Numbered from the stretch's first letter, positions 1-7,339 are shown. The stretch: DNA of 10,346 nt from an uncultured Eubacteriales bacterium (GCA_902766515.1 CACXEB010000153.1:1-10346), one strand, 5' to 3'. Notes: generated from the sequence alone by a model not told the origin. A program made the numbers and translations.

Positions 1-47
1 CACCCTCCGACTGTAATCCGCAGCAGCGGCATGTACGGTGCGAGGAC

Positions 48-206
48 CAAACGGCGTCAGCCGTTTGTACCTTGCAGATTTGCCGTAAAGGCAAATCTGA
101 GGGGGGTCCCGAAGGGGGGACGCAAGTCCCCCTTTCGAGCGAAGCTCTTGACATTTCCCGCCTTTTTGTAATAAGCTGTACACGCCAAAAGCGCGTACAG
201 CTTTTG
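48..206. repeat. Cluster of consecutive inverted repeats (palindromic intergenic element)
   Basis: Five hairpin-forming palindromes follow one another in about 160 bases. They are: 48-55/60-67, a perfect 8-bp stem (CAAACGGC) with loop GTCA; 75-84/90-99, a perfect 10-bp stem (CAGATTTGCC) with loop GTAAA; 112-118/128-134, a G-run against a C-run around ACGCAAG; 137-140/144-147, GAGC-GAA-GCTC; and 173-185/191-203, 12 of 13 pairs around CAAAA. A second stem, 186-192/200-206 (CAAAAGC/GCTTTTG), competes with the last one. No protein in this stretch looks real. The order of short palindromes resembles interspersed palindromic repeat mosaics in gut Firmicutes. Whether it recurs in this genome cannot be seen here. 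It could also act as a leader structure for the downstream operon. Bases 1-47 show nothing recognisable. Confidence 0.75.
148..177 (+). promoter_or_regulatory. Weak candidate promoter for the 238-2626 pair
   Basis: TTGACA at 148-153 is a perfect -35 hexamer. The -10 is unconvincing: TAATAA at 169-174 is 15 bases away and TAAGCT at 172-177 is 18 bases away, and each matches TATAAT at only three positions. If used, the transcript would begin inside or next to the last hairpin of the palindrome cluster. It is listed because the gene pair needs a promoter and nothing better is visible upstream. Confidence 0.22.
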
Positions 207-237
207 CAATGCAGCAAGGACGGAGGGTCCATGAAGG

Positions 238-1146
238 ATGAAAGCCATGATTGAACGCGTGATCCGGTTCTGCCTGTGCCTGGCGGCGCTGGCCGCGCTG
301 ATCCTGTCCGCCGCGTCGGCGGAAGGAGCTGTTTGGGGGCAGGAACCCCTGTGTTTTTCGGGCGATATTTACGCGGCCTATGACGAGACCACCATGGCGA
401 ACGGCCACCTGAAGATTTACATTCATCACGTGGATGAACGCCCGGCCCGGGAGCGCCAGTATTTCATCTGCGATATCCAGGTCAGCGGGCCCGACGTCCT
501 GTCCACCGCCTTTTTCAACCCGAAGCGGATCAGCAGAACCGCCGTGCTTGAAAAGATCGCCGCCGACAACGGCGCGGTCCTGGCGATCAACTGCGACTTC
601 TGCGGCTACCATGAAAGCGGCATCATCATCCGCAACGGCGAGCTGATCCGGGCCGCGCGCACCGAGAAGCTGGACATGCTGATCATCGGCGCGGACGGCC
701 AGTTTTCCCTGCACAACGGCAACCGCAAGCAGGACGACGTGAACGCGCTGGCGCAGCAGCTGATGGCCGAGGGCGTCCGGCAGACCATCGAGTTCGGCCC
801 CGCCCTGGTCAAGGACGGAGAGGCCCTGCCCTTTACCACCAAGCCCAACAACAATAACACCTATGTGATCTCCACCCGGTCCAGCCAGCTGGAATCCCGC
901 ACGGCCATCGGCCAGATCAGCCCCAACCACTACGTGGTGATCGTGTGCGACGGCACCCGCAAATCCAACGGCAATTGGGACGGCTATTCCCTGCAGGAGC
1001 TCCAGCAGATGTTCCTGGACTGCGGCGCGCAGACGGCCATCAACCTGGATGGCGGCGGCTCCACCAAGCTGTACTTCATGGGCCAGATCATCAATAAGCC
1101 CACCAGCCGCGACCGCCAGGTCAGCGACGCGCTGATCTTCAAATAA
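238..1146 (+). CDS. Exported phosphodiester glycosidase (NAGPA) domain protein
   Basis: A 302-residue secreted protein with one NAGPA-type domain (phosphodiester glycosidase family, related to the enzyme that uncovers mannose-6-phosphate and to bacterial 'exopolysaccharide biosynthesis' proteins). Residues 1-28 form a signal peptide: a basic start, a hydrophobic stretch and a probable signal peptidase I site after SAASA. The domain follows, with family landmarks NCDFCGYHESGIIIRNGEL (118-136), FGPALVKDGE (186-195), RTAIG (221-225), DGGGST (271-276) and a C-terminal RQVSDAL (293-299). The ATG at 238 is preferred because GGAGGG at 222-227 lies 10 bases upstream; ATG 247 would be 19 bases away and the ATG at 231 is in another frame. 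Family members cleave sugar-phosphate linkages or act on surface glycans, so a cell-envelope substrate is likely but unproven. The CapA-like gene starts 25 bp downstream on the same strand, suggesting cotranscription. Confidence 0.93.
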   Translation: MKAMIERVIRFCLCLAALAALILSAASAEGAVWGQEPLCFSGDIYAAYDETTMANGHLKIYIHHVDERPARERQYFICDIQVSGPDVLSTAFFNPKRISRTAVLEKIAADNGAVLAINCDFCGYHESGIIIRNGELIRAARTEKLDMLIIGADGQFSLHNGNRKQDDVNALAQQLMAEGVRQTIEFGPALVKDGEALPFTTKPNNNNTYVISTRSSQLESRTAIGQISPNHYVVIVCDGTRKSNGNWDGYSLQELQQMFLDCGAQTAINLDGGGSTKLYFMGQIINKPTSRDRQVSDALIFK

Positions 1147-1171
1147 TCCCGATACCGGACCGGAGGCTTCC

Positions 1172-2626
1172 GTGAAATCCATACAGAAACTGATCCCATG
1201 GCTCTGCCTGGCGCTCCTGCTCCTCTCCCTGGCCGCCTGCGCCGGAACGGCGGAGGAGGCCGAGGTGCTGCAGGCCGTCGTCACCCTGAAAAAGAACGAC
1301 ACGATCGCCCTGCGCTCCGCGAAAACCACTTCGTCCGTGTTCGACCAGACCGGCACCGCCCGGAAGGGCGAACGGGTGACCGTGCGCGGCGTCGAGGGCG
1401 ACTGGGCCTATGTATACGCCGAAGAGGGCGAGGGCTATATCATGACCCGCTTCCTGACCTGGGTCCGCCCCGGGGAGGAAACGCCGGCGCCCACACCGTC
1501 CCCCACCCCGGCGCCCACGGGGACGCCGGTCCCGCTGACCACCCTGCCGCCGTCGGCCTACGTCAACACCCGCGCGGCCTTCCCCGCGGAGGCGGGCGAA
1601 GCGCAGAAGGTGCTCCTGTCCTTCATCGGCGACGTGACCCTGGGCAGCAACGAAGCGGACCACAAGAACGCCCGGGCGATCGATGCCTGCATCGACCGCT
1701 ACGGCTATGACTATCCCTTCGCCCGGGTCAGCTTTATCCTGGCGCAGGACGACCTGACCGTCGCCAACCTGGAGGGCACCTTCCATTCGGACAATACGGG
1801 CCTGACCCCCCAGACCAAGAAAGCCTACAATTTCCGCGCGTCCCCGGACCGCGTCGAGTGCCTGAAGCTGGCCAGCATTGAGGCCGTCGCCCTGGGCAAC
1901 AACCACTCCGGCGACTACGGCGAGCCCGGCTACGCGGAAACGATCGAGACCCTGGACGCCAACGGCATCGGCTGCTTCGGGAACACCCCCTACGGCGCGA
2001 AGGGCTGGATCTGGACCCACGGCGGCGCACGCATCGGCTTTGTCAGCTGCTATGTATCCCACTGGGTCATCAACGACGGCGCGAACATCCCCGAGATCAA
2101 CGCCACCATCGAGGCGGTCAGGGAAGCCGGGGTCGACGTGCTGATCGCCTACATGCACGGCGGCGTGGAATATGACGCCAAGCACGACCGCAACCAGGAG
2201 CGCTTCGCCCAGTATTTCATCAACCGCGGCGCGGACATCGTGATCGGCAGCCACCCCCACCGGCTGCAGGGCTGCCAGCTGATCGACGGAGTGCCCGTCT
2301 TCTATTCCCTGGGCAACTTTGTGTTCGGCGGCAATTTCACCTACTACAACAAGCGGCATAACGTGACCATCCGCTATACCGCCATCCTGCAGTGCGCCCT
2401 GTCCTTCGACAGCGAACACCGCTACCTGGGCTGCCGCTTCAACATCATCCCCTGCCGGCTGGGCGAGGACGCCATGAACAACCAGTACCAGCCCTTCCCC
2501 ATCGCCGGCGAAGAGGCCGACGCGTGCATCAAGGAATTCCAGACCGACACCAACAAGTTCTGGCGCCTCGAAGGCATGACGGAAGACATCGGCGCCCTGC
2601 AGGCGTTCATTCCGGCCAGGAAATGA
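1172..2626 (+). CDS. CapA-family (PGA_cap) lipoprotein with N-terminal SH3-like domain
   Basis: A 484-residue surface protein of the CapA/poly-gamma-glutamate synthesis family, which has a calcineurin-like metallophosphoesterase fold. It starts at GTG 1172, with GGAGG at 1162-1166 five bases upstream. Residues 1-22 are a lipoprotein signal with lipobox L-A-A-C, giving lipidation at Cys23. An SH3-like region (about 33-97) follows, then a Pro/Thr-rich linker (about 98-126), then the CapA domain (about 146-430). Metal-site and family motifs are GD at 153-154, NLEG (199-202), GNNH (242-245), HGG (329-331), GSHPHRLQG (359-367) and SLGNFVFGG (379-387). All the expected metal-binding residues seem present. 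The SH3-like module and linker suggest attachment to or reach across the wall. Classical CapA works with CapB and CapC; neither is in the window, so it may act on another envelope polymer together with the NAGPA protein just upstream. A strong terminator follows. Confidence 0.93.
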   Translation: MKSIQKLIPWLCLALLLLSLAACAGTAEEAEVLQAVVTLKKNDTIALRSAKTTSSVFDQTGTARKGERVTVRGVEGDWAYVYAEEGEGYIMTRFLTWVRPGEETPAPTPSPTPAPTGTPVPLTTLPPSAYVNTRAAFPAEAGEAQKVLLSFIGDVTLGSNEADHKNARAIDACIDRYGYDYPFARVSFILAQDDLTVANLEGTFHSDNTGLTPQTKKAYNFRASPDRVECLKLASIEAVALGNNHSGDYGEPGYAETIETLDANGIGCFGNTPYGAKGWIWTHGGARIGFVSCYVSHWVINDGANIPEINATIEAVREAGVDVLIAYMHGGVEYDAKHDRNQERFAQYFINRGADIVIGSHPHRLQGCQLIDGVPVFYSLGNFVFGGNFTYYNKRHNVTIRYTAILQCALSFDSEHRYLGCRFNIIPCRLGEDAMNNQYQPFPIAGEEADACIKEFQTDTNKFWRLEGMTEDIGALQAFIPARK

Positions 2627-2654
2627 CCGGATGACCGCCCGCAGGGCGCCTTTT

Positions 2655-2687
2655 CTGCCTGCGCATAAAATGGCAGGCAGTTTTTTT
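2655..2687 (+). terminator. Rho-independent terminator after the CapA-like gene
   Basis: CTGCCTGC (2655-2662) pairs perfectly with GCAGGCAG (2673-2680). CAT/ATG inside the loop extends the helix past one bulged G, and seven T residues follow (2681-2687). A smaller hairpin, CGCCC-GCA-GGGCG (2636-2648), followed by CC and four T residues, lies just upstream and may be a weak first terminator. Read on the minus strand there is no T-run, so it does not serve the converging gene. The stop codon of that gene (2686-2688) shares the last two T positions. Confidence 0.88.
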
Positions 2688-3323
2688 ACACATACATCCG
2701 TCCGACGTCTGCGGCCCTGTGGAGGTACGGCAGCGTCCCGCACGCCTGCACAAGCGGCTGAAGCAGGGACGTTTGTCCGCCATGGTCATTCACGAAACGC
2801 TTCAGCATCGCGTCCGAATAAGCCCCGCCGGGATTTGCCGTGTAGGCCTGGTTGTTGTCGAAATTCGGCGCCATCCGGAGGACAAGCCCCGTTTCCGCGG
2901 ACCGGATCACACCGAAATTCCTCATGTGCCTGTCGGTATTCATGAAAAGCGCGTCGGCCAGCAGGATCCTGAACCACGCTTCCTCAAATTCATCTCCCAG
3001 CGAAGCCAGGTTGCGGCAGATCACCTGCTCATCGTCGCAGCGGTCCATAAAAAAATAGCGGAAGGAATCGTAGGGCTCAAAAAATCCCCCCGGTTTCACA
3101 AAGTTCAGCGATTTGACCCTTGCCCGATAGCCTTCCACATACCGATAATCGGCGGCGTCCCATCCGCAGGCGCGGAGCGCCCTGCTGATTTCCACCTCGT
3201 TGCAGACGGCTTCTTCCGGCTGCAGCTTGTACAGCCACCACCGGTCATTTTCAAACCGCCACGTTTTCGCAAAGCTCCCGTCCGCCCGGCATCAGTCATG
3301 GCCGTAAGCCGCGTGTCCCGCAG
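2686..3323 (-). pseudogene. HipA-like protein kinase fragment, 5'-truncated with a frame change
   Basis: The intact part runs in one frame from 3291 to the TAA at 2688-2686, about 200 residues, but its only standard start is GTG at 3195. The 32 codons before that GTG are open and look conserved: KTWRFENDRWWLYK contains the probable ATP-binding lysine, followed by a CNE segment. Further on, DALFMNTDRHMRNFG (codons at about 2955-2911) resembles the catalytic loop of HipA-like kinases, and APNFDNNQAY supplies the metal-binding Asp. The kinase frame meets TGA at 3292-3294. A different frame, open from 3323 to about 3288, reads LRDTRLTAMTDA, which would fit as the preceding segment after a net one-base loss or two-base gain. 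The roughly 100-residue N-terminal part that I expect from family memory is missing, because the neighbouring gene ends at 3324. I read it as a decayed toxin-like or phage/defence-type kinase. A short functional protein from GTG 3195 is less likely, since it would lack the lysine. Confidence 0.75.
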
Positions 3324-4301
3324 TTATTTCTTCAGGTATTCGATGACCCCGTTCATGATCTCCGGGTTCGCGAAGCTGGCATAGCCCTCGTCCAGGCGCA
3401 TCAGCGCGAAGGCGAAATTGTTGGCCATGATCTCTTCCGGGTCGATGGTGTACGTCGTGTTCCGGCCGACCACCTGCCAGAAATCCGGCACCTCGTCCGG
3501 GTGATAGACCGTCGTGCCGTCCATGGGAACGATCCCGGGATGCATGTCAAGCAGGAAGGTATCTCCCTCTTTTTCAAAGGTGTTGGCCGTCACGCAGACC
3601 AGGTAGCAGTCCTTTTTCTCCCCGTTGATGGTAAACGTGGCGAAGCTGTTATGGTGCTCCACGTCCGGGTTGGCGATGACCTGGCTGAACACCTCCGCCG
3701 GCATATCGATATCATGGTCCAGCACGGTGAAATGGATCAGGGAATAGAGCGCCTGCCGGTACTCCGGGAAAAGCCTGGACAGGCAGTGGGAGAGCTCATG
3801 CGCCACGATCAGGTGGAAATGATCGTCCGGGGCCCCGGCCTGCGTATAGTATTCCGCGCCAAGGAAGATGGTCCCCTCGCTGGTATAGCCGGTCGCGCCG
3901 GGCGTGTCCTTGCCGGTCGTCTTCACAAAGTTGATGGTGCCGGGGTCCGGCAGCTTCAGGCCGTGCTTTTCCAGCAACTGCTGAAGCCAGTCGAGCGTCT
4001 CGGCGACCCGCTGCTCTTCCTCGGGCGTAAAGGGCAGCACCTGCCGGACCGAATACTCTATGTAATCCTCCGTCGTGCCGCCCTTCTTCTGCAGATAGAA
4101 GGCCAGGGACTTCTCGTTGAGTTGCTCATGGAACAGCCTGCGCCCGCGCATCAGTTCCTGGCCCTCCTCCACCGTCGCGCAGTGCCCGGTCAGCCTGGTG
4201 GTCCAGACCGTTCCGGACGGGGCGGATTCGGCGCGCGCGGCGGCGCAGCCCAGCAGCGCGGCAACGGCCAGCAGCATGAATACCCGTTTCATCTGATACA
4301 T
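3324..4301 (-). CDS. Exported HExxH zinc metallopeptidase-like protein
   Basis: About 325 residues, not assigned to a named family. The N-terminus is a signal peptide; the sequence LLGC fits a lipobox (Cys19), although a signal peptidase I site after ARA is also possible. HELSH (168-172) has the zincin HExxH form with two histidine zinc ligands and a catalytic glutamate. DPEEIMANNFAFAL (about 287-300) could supply a third, glutamate ligand as in gluzincins. GYTSEGTIFLGAEYY just before HELSH resembles the edge strand of such enzymes. The ATG at 4301 is chosen because GAGAGG (4316-4311) lies 9 bases upstream; ATG 4310 would touch that site and ATG 4292 is 18 bases away. The three ATGs sit in a nine-base periodic repeat. 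The MATE gene stops at 4318, so the two are probably translationally coupled. Substrate and role are unknown; an extracytoplasmic peptidase is an inference. Confidence 0.85.
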   Translation of the reverse strand: MYQMKRVFMLLAVAALLGCAAARAESAPSGTVWTTRLTGHCATVEEGQELMRGRRLFHEQLNEKSLAFYLQKKGGTTEDYIEYSVRQVLPFTPEEEQRVAETLDWLQQLLEKHGLKLPDPGTINFVKTTGKDTPGATGYTSEGTIFLGAEYYTQAGAPDDHFHLIVAHELSHCLSRLFPEYRQALYSLIHFTVLDHDIDMPAEVFSQVIANPDVEHHNSFATFTINGEKKDCYLVCVTANTFEKEGDTFLLDMHPGIVPMDGTTVYHPDEVPDFWQVVGRNTTYTIDPEEIMANNFAFALMRLDEGYASFANPEIMNGVIEYLKK

Positions 4302-4310
4302 CTGATTCAT

Positions 4311-4316
4311 CCTCTC
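4311..4316 (-). promoter_or_regulatory. Ribosome binding site that decides the metallopeptidase start
   Basis: On the minus strand GAGAGG abuts ATG 4310 but is 9 bases from ATG 4301, which makes 4301 the better start. It lies between that start and the stop codon of the MATE gene (4320-4318). Confidence 0.6.
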
Positions 4317-4317
4317 T

Positions 4318-5685
4318 TTACGACTGTTCCATGGTCCGGGTCAGGTCCTGGACCCACTTGTATTTCCTGAGCCGGATCATCACCCAGGGGATCTTGCCGA
4401 CCTCGTCCAGGCAGGTGCAGGCATAGACGGCCAGGACGGGCCAGCCGAAGCGGAACGCCCCCAGGAAAGCCAGGGGAATCGCCACGCACCACATGCTGAC
4501 AACGAGGCTGTACATGTCAAACACCGTATCGCCGCCGCCGTCCAGTACCCCGTTGATGGTCACCGTGTTCACGCAGCGGCCGATCATATACACGCCCATG
4601 ATCAGCATCATGCCGGTCAGGTAGCCGCGCGCCTCGTCGGACAGGATCACCATGCGCACGGTCAGCGGCGTCAGGGCGAACACCAGCAGCATCGAAGCGA
4701 TGCCGATGACCCAGGAGATGTTCTTGAGCTTCATTCCGTACAGCCGGCCCGTTTCCAGCCGGCCCGCGCCCAGCTCGTTGCCCACCATGATGGCGGCGGC
4801 GCTGCCGATGCCGTTGCAGACGCAGCAGATCAGGTCGCGCACGACCGCCGCGACGGAATTGGCCGCAGCGGCATGCTTGCCCATGTGGCCGATGATTGCC
4901 GTATACGACGTAAACCCGACGCCCCAGAGCAGGGAGGCGCCCAGCAGCGGCCAGCACTGCCGGCCGAAGTCCCGCCCCAGCCCCATGGGCGTGCGCCACA
5001 GGCCGGACAGGGTCGGCCGCAGGTAGCCCCTGCGGGCGGAGACCGCAAAGCAGATGCCCAGCTGGATGGCCCGGGACAGGGTCGTCGCCAGCGCCGCGCC
5101 CCTCGCCTCCAGCCGCGGGGCGCCCGCGATGCCGAAGATGAAGATCGCGTTGAGCAGGATATTCAGGACCACCGCAGTGGAGCTGATGACAGCGCTCGCC
5201 GGGACATGGTCCGTCACCTTCATCACCGACAGGTAGCACTCCGACACCCCGGTCATCAGGTAGGACCAGCCCGCGATCCGCAGGTAATCGCTGCCGATGA
5301 GGACCAGCTCCTCGTCCGAGGTAAAAAGACGCATCAGCAGGTCCGGCACCGCCTCGCACATCCCGAAGAAGGCGAGGGAGACCAGCCCGCTGAAGCGCAG
5401 CATCAGGCCGAACAGCGACGCGATGGTGCGCATATCCCGCCGCCCGTAGTACTGGGCCCCCAGGATCGCACCCGCGCCGCTGATCGAACCGATAAACATA
5501 TTCTGGATAAACTGGATCTGGGTGGCCTGGGATACCGCGGTCATCTGCTCCTGGGTCACCTGGCCCAGCATCAGGGCGTCCGCCGCCGCCACCAGCGCGA
5601 GCATCAGGCTCTGCAGCGCGATGGGCAGCGTCAGCCGCCAGAGCCGGCGGTAAAACGCCCGGCTGTCAAACACGGGGGCTGTCAT
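4318..5685 (-). CDS. MATE-family multidrug/metabolite efflux transporter
   Basis: A 455-residue inner-membrane protein of the usual MATE length with about 12 hydrophobic segments in two similar halves. The paired family motifs are visible: GAILGAQYYGRRD (72-84) in the first half and AAAIMVGNELGAGRLETG (296-313) in the second. GVLDGGGDTVFD (379-390) matches the conserved loop late in the second half. MATE proteins export cationic drugs or metabolites by Na+ or H+ antiport. The substrate here cannot be read from sequence. Its ATG (5685-5683) overlaps the dapB stop by four bases (ATGA), so it is translated with the lysine/diaminopimelate genes. That may hint at a metabolite linked to this pathway, or may be simple operon accretion. 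The metallopeptidase gene follows immediately. Confidence 0.95.
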   Translation of the reverse strand: MTAPVFDSRAFYRRLWRLTLPIALQSLMLALVAAADALMLGQVTQEQMTAVSQATQIQFIQNMFIGSISGAGAILGAQYYGRRDMRTIASLFGLMLRFSGLVSLAFFGMCEAVPDLLMRLFTSDEELVLIGSDYLRIAGWSYLMTGVSECYLSVMKVTDHVPASAVISSTAVVLNILLNAIFIFGIAGAPRLEARGAALATTLSRAIQLGICFAVSARRGYLRPTLSGLWRTPMGLGRDFGRQCWPLLGASLLWGVGFTSYTAIIGHMGKHAAAANSVAAVVRDLICCVCNGIGSAAAIMVGNELGAGRLETGRLYGMKLKNISWVIGIASMLLVFALTPLTVRMVILSDEARGYLTGMMLIMGVYMIGRCVNTVTINGVLDGGGDTVFDMYSLVVSMWCVAIPLAFLGAFRFGWPVLAVYACTCLDEVGKIPWVMIRLRKYKWVQDLTRTMEQS

Positions 5686-6437
5686 GCCTCCGGTTTCACG
5701 GCCATCAGGTCGTCCATGCCATACAGGCCCTTATCCTGCCCGAGCAGGAAGCGGGCGGCCCGCAGCGCGCCGTTGGCGAAGATGCCGCGGTTCTGCGCGC
5801 TGTGCGTGATGGAGATGTATTCGTTTTCCAGCAGGAAGTCCACCTCATGCTCGCCGCAGAGGGTCCCGCCGCGCACGGAGTGCACGCCGATCTCGCCGCT
5901 GCGGCGCTTGGTCTCGTTGCCCTCGCGGCCGCACACCACCCGGGTGTCGTCCCCGCACAGGGACTTGAGCAAGGCCACGGCCGTGCCGCTGGGCGCGTCC
6001 TCCTTCTGGCGGTGGTGCTTTTCAATGATCTCGATGTCCGCCTGGGGCATCAGCGCCTGGGCGGTGGTGATCAGCTTCTTGAGCACGTACACGCCGATGC
6101 TCATGTTGGCGCTGACAAACATGGGCAGCTCCTGCGCCGCCTCGCGGATCAGCGCCTCCTCCGCCGGGCCGTAGCCCGTGCTGGCCAGCACGCAGGGCAG
6201 CTTGTGCGCCCGGGCGTAGGCCACCAGGTCCGGCAGGGCGGACGGCCGTGAAAAATCGACGATGATGTCCGCCTGCTCGCGGATGAAGCTCGTGAAGCCC
6301 GCGTACAGCGGGAAGCCGGCGTCCGACGCCGTGCAAAAGTCGATGCCCGCGGCGATCTCAAAGCCATACTGGTTGGCGTACCGCACCACTTCCTGGCCCA
6401 TTTTGCCCATCGCGCCGCACAGCAGGATTCCGTTCAT
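5682..6437 (-). CDS. dapB: 4-hydroxy-tetrahydrodipicolinate reductase
   Basis: A 251-residue cytoplasmic enzyme that reduces the DapA product to tetrahydrodipicolinate with NAD(P)H, the second committed step to diaminopimelate and lysine. The nucleotide-binding motif GAMGKMG is at residues 8-14 and IVDFS at 59-63. The interdomain segment SANMSIGVYVLKKL is at 109-122, and the signature EKHHRQKEDAPSGT at 139-152 contains the catalytic histidine pair and lysine. HSVRGG (186-191) lies in the substrate-binding domain. Length and motif order are normal. ATG 6437 has GGAGG at 6449-6445, seven bases upstream, inside the end of dapA. The start overlaps the dapA stop by four bases and the gene's own stop overlaps the MATE start by four, so the three are translationally coupled. 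Confidence 0.97.
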   Translation of the reverse strand: MNGILLCGAMGKMGQEVVRYANQYGFEIAAGIDFCTASDAGFPLYAGFTSFIREQADIIVDFSRPSALPDLVAYARAHKLPCVLASTGYGPAEEALIREAAQELPMFVSANMSIGVYVLKKLITTAQALMPQADIEIIEKHHRQKEDAPSGTAVALLKSLCGDDTRVVCGREGNETKRRSGEIGVHSVRGGTLCGEHEVDFLLENEYISITHSAQNRGIFANGALRAARFLLGQDKGLYGMDDLMAVKPEA

Positions 6438-7321
6438 TGGATGACCTCCAGTCGTTTGAGTTCAGCGATCAGCGGCAGCAGCTCGTCCCCCTCCAGCGCG
6501 GTCAGGGGCAGGCGCAGGCTGTTTTCGCACAGGCCCATGGCCCCGAGGGCCGCCTTGACGGGAATGGGGCTCACCTGCCGGAACAGCAGCCGGGTGAGCG
6601 GCTGGTACCTGAGCTGCAGCGCCGCCGCCCCGCGCACGTCCCCACCGGCCAGGCGGCGGGTCATTTCGACCACCTGCCCGGGCACGATGTTGCTGAGCAC
6701 GGACACCACGCCCGCCGCGCCGATGGCCAGCATGGGCACGGTGATCTCGTCCGACCCGCAGTACACCGGCAGCCGGCCGCCGCACAGCGCCAGGATGTCC
6801 GCCGCCCGGCCCGCGTCGCCGCCCGCTTCCTTGAGGCCGATGATCCGGTCGTCCTCCGCCAGCGCCGCGCAGGTCTCCGGCGCGATGCTCATCCCGGTGC
6901 GCCCGGGCACGCTGTACACCAGCACCGGCAGGTCGGAGCCTGCCGTGATTGCGCGGTAATGGGCCAGCAGGCCCTTCTGCGTCGTCTTGTTGTAGTACGG
7001 CGTCACGCACAGCTGCGCGTCCGCGCCCAGATCCCGGGCCCGTTCGGCCCGCGCCAGCACGTCCCGCGTGTCGTTGCCGCCGGTCCCGGCGATGACAGGC
7101 ACGCGGCCATGGACGATCTCCACCGTCCGGCGGATCACCAGCGCCCATTCATCCGCGCTGAGGGTGGCGGGCTCTCCCGTCGTCCCGCAGGGAAACAGCG
7201 CCTGGATGCCCGCGTCCAGCTGGCGCTCCACCATCCGGTCCAGCGCCGGCACGTCCACCCCGCCGTCCCGGAAGGGAGTCACCAGCGCGGTCGCCGCGCC
7301 CTGAAACAATAATCGGCCCAA
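6434..7321 (-). CDS. dapA: 4-hydroxy-tetrahydrodipicolinate synthase
   Basis: A 295-residue TIM-barrel aldolase of the DapA/N-acetylneuraminate lyase family. It condenses pyruvate with aspartate semialdehyde, the entry into the diaminopimelate/lysine branch. From the TTG start, the key residues are Thr47-Thr48 (in CGTTGEP), Tyr110 (VTPYYNK), Tyr136 and Arg141 (YSVPGRTG), and the Schiff-base Lys164 (IIGLKEAGG). This full set separates DapA from many other family members, and asd and dapB flank it, so the assignment is firm. TTG 7321 is preferred: GAGG at 7333-7330 lies eight bases upstream and the protein then begins close to the conserved FQGAATALVTPF. GTG at 7330 in the same frame would add three residues but has no binding site. 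The asd stop is about 18 bp upstream, and the gene's stop overlaps dapB. Confidence 0.97.
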   Translation of the reverse strand: MGRLLFQGAATALVTPFRDGGVDVPALDRMVERQLDAGIQALFPCGTTGEPATLSADEWALVIRRTVEIVHGRVPVIAGTGGNDTRDVLARAERARDLGADAQLCVTPYYNKTTQKGLLAHYRAITAGSDLPVLVYSVPGRTGMSIAPETCAALAEDDRIIGLKEAGGDAGRAADILALCGGRLPVYCGSDEITVPMLAIGAAGVVSVLSNIVPGQVVEMTRRLAGGDVRGAAALQLRYQPLTRLLFRQVSPIPVKAALGAMGLCENSLRLPLTALEGDELLPLIAELKRLEVIQ

Positions 7322-7329
7322 ATCAATCA

Positions 7330-7333
7330 CCTC
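7330..7333 (-). promoter_or_regulatory. Ribosome binding site favouring the TTG start of dapA
   Basis: On the minus strand GAGGTGAT (7333-7326) is a long match to the anti-Shine-Dalgarno complement. It contains the alternative GTG start itself (7330-7328) and lies eight bases before TTG 7321, so the GTG is probably part of the ribosome site rather than the start. Confidence 0.55.
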
Positions 7334-7339
7334 ATGGGA

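Noticed and set aside
173..206. The 173-203 hairpin as a Rho-independent terminator of an upstream gene
   Set aside because: Only four T residues follow (202-205), some inside the stem, and no upstream gene is visible in the window.
57..254. Short open frames on both strands in the leader region
   Set aside because: They are made of the palindromic repeats themselves, and no frame has a ribosome site or protein-like composition.
1139..2743. A 534-codon open frame on the minus strand across the CapA-like gene
   Set aside because: It lies antisense to a gene with clear domains, signal peptide and ribosome site. Its protein is low-complexity Gly/Ala/Val/Arg-rich, as expected from the complement of GC-rich coding sequence, with no recognisable motif.
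4873..6174. A 433-codon open frame on the plus strand across the MATE gene and dapB
   Set aside because: It runs antisense through two well-recognised genes. Its sequence is rich in Arg, Gln, Pro and His, typical of the shadow of GC-rich codons.
6437..7312. Long plus-strand frame opposite dapA, and a similar one opposite asd (7334-8449)
   Set aside because: Both mirror firmly identified enzymes. They have biased composition and no supported start.
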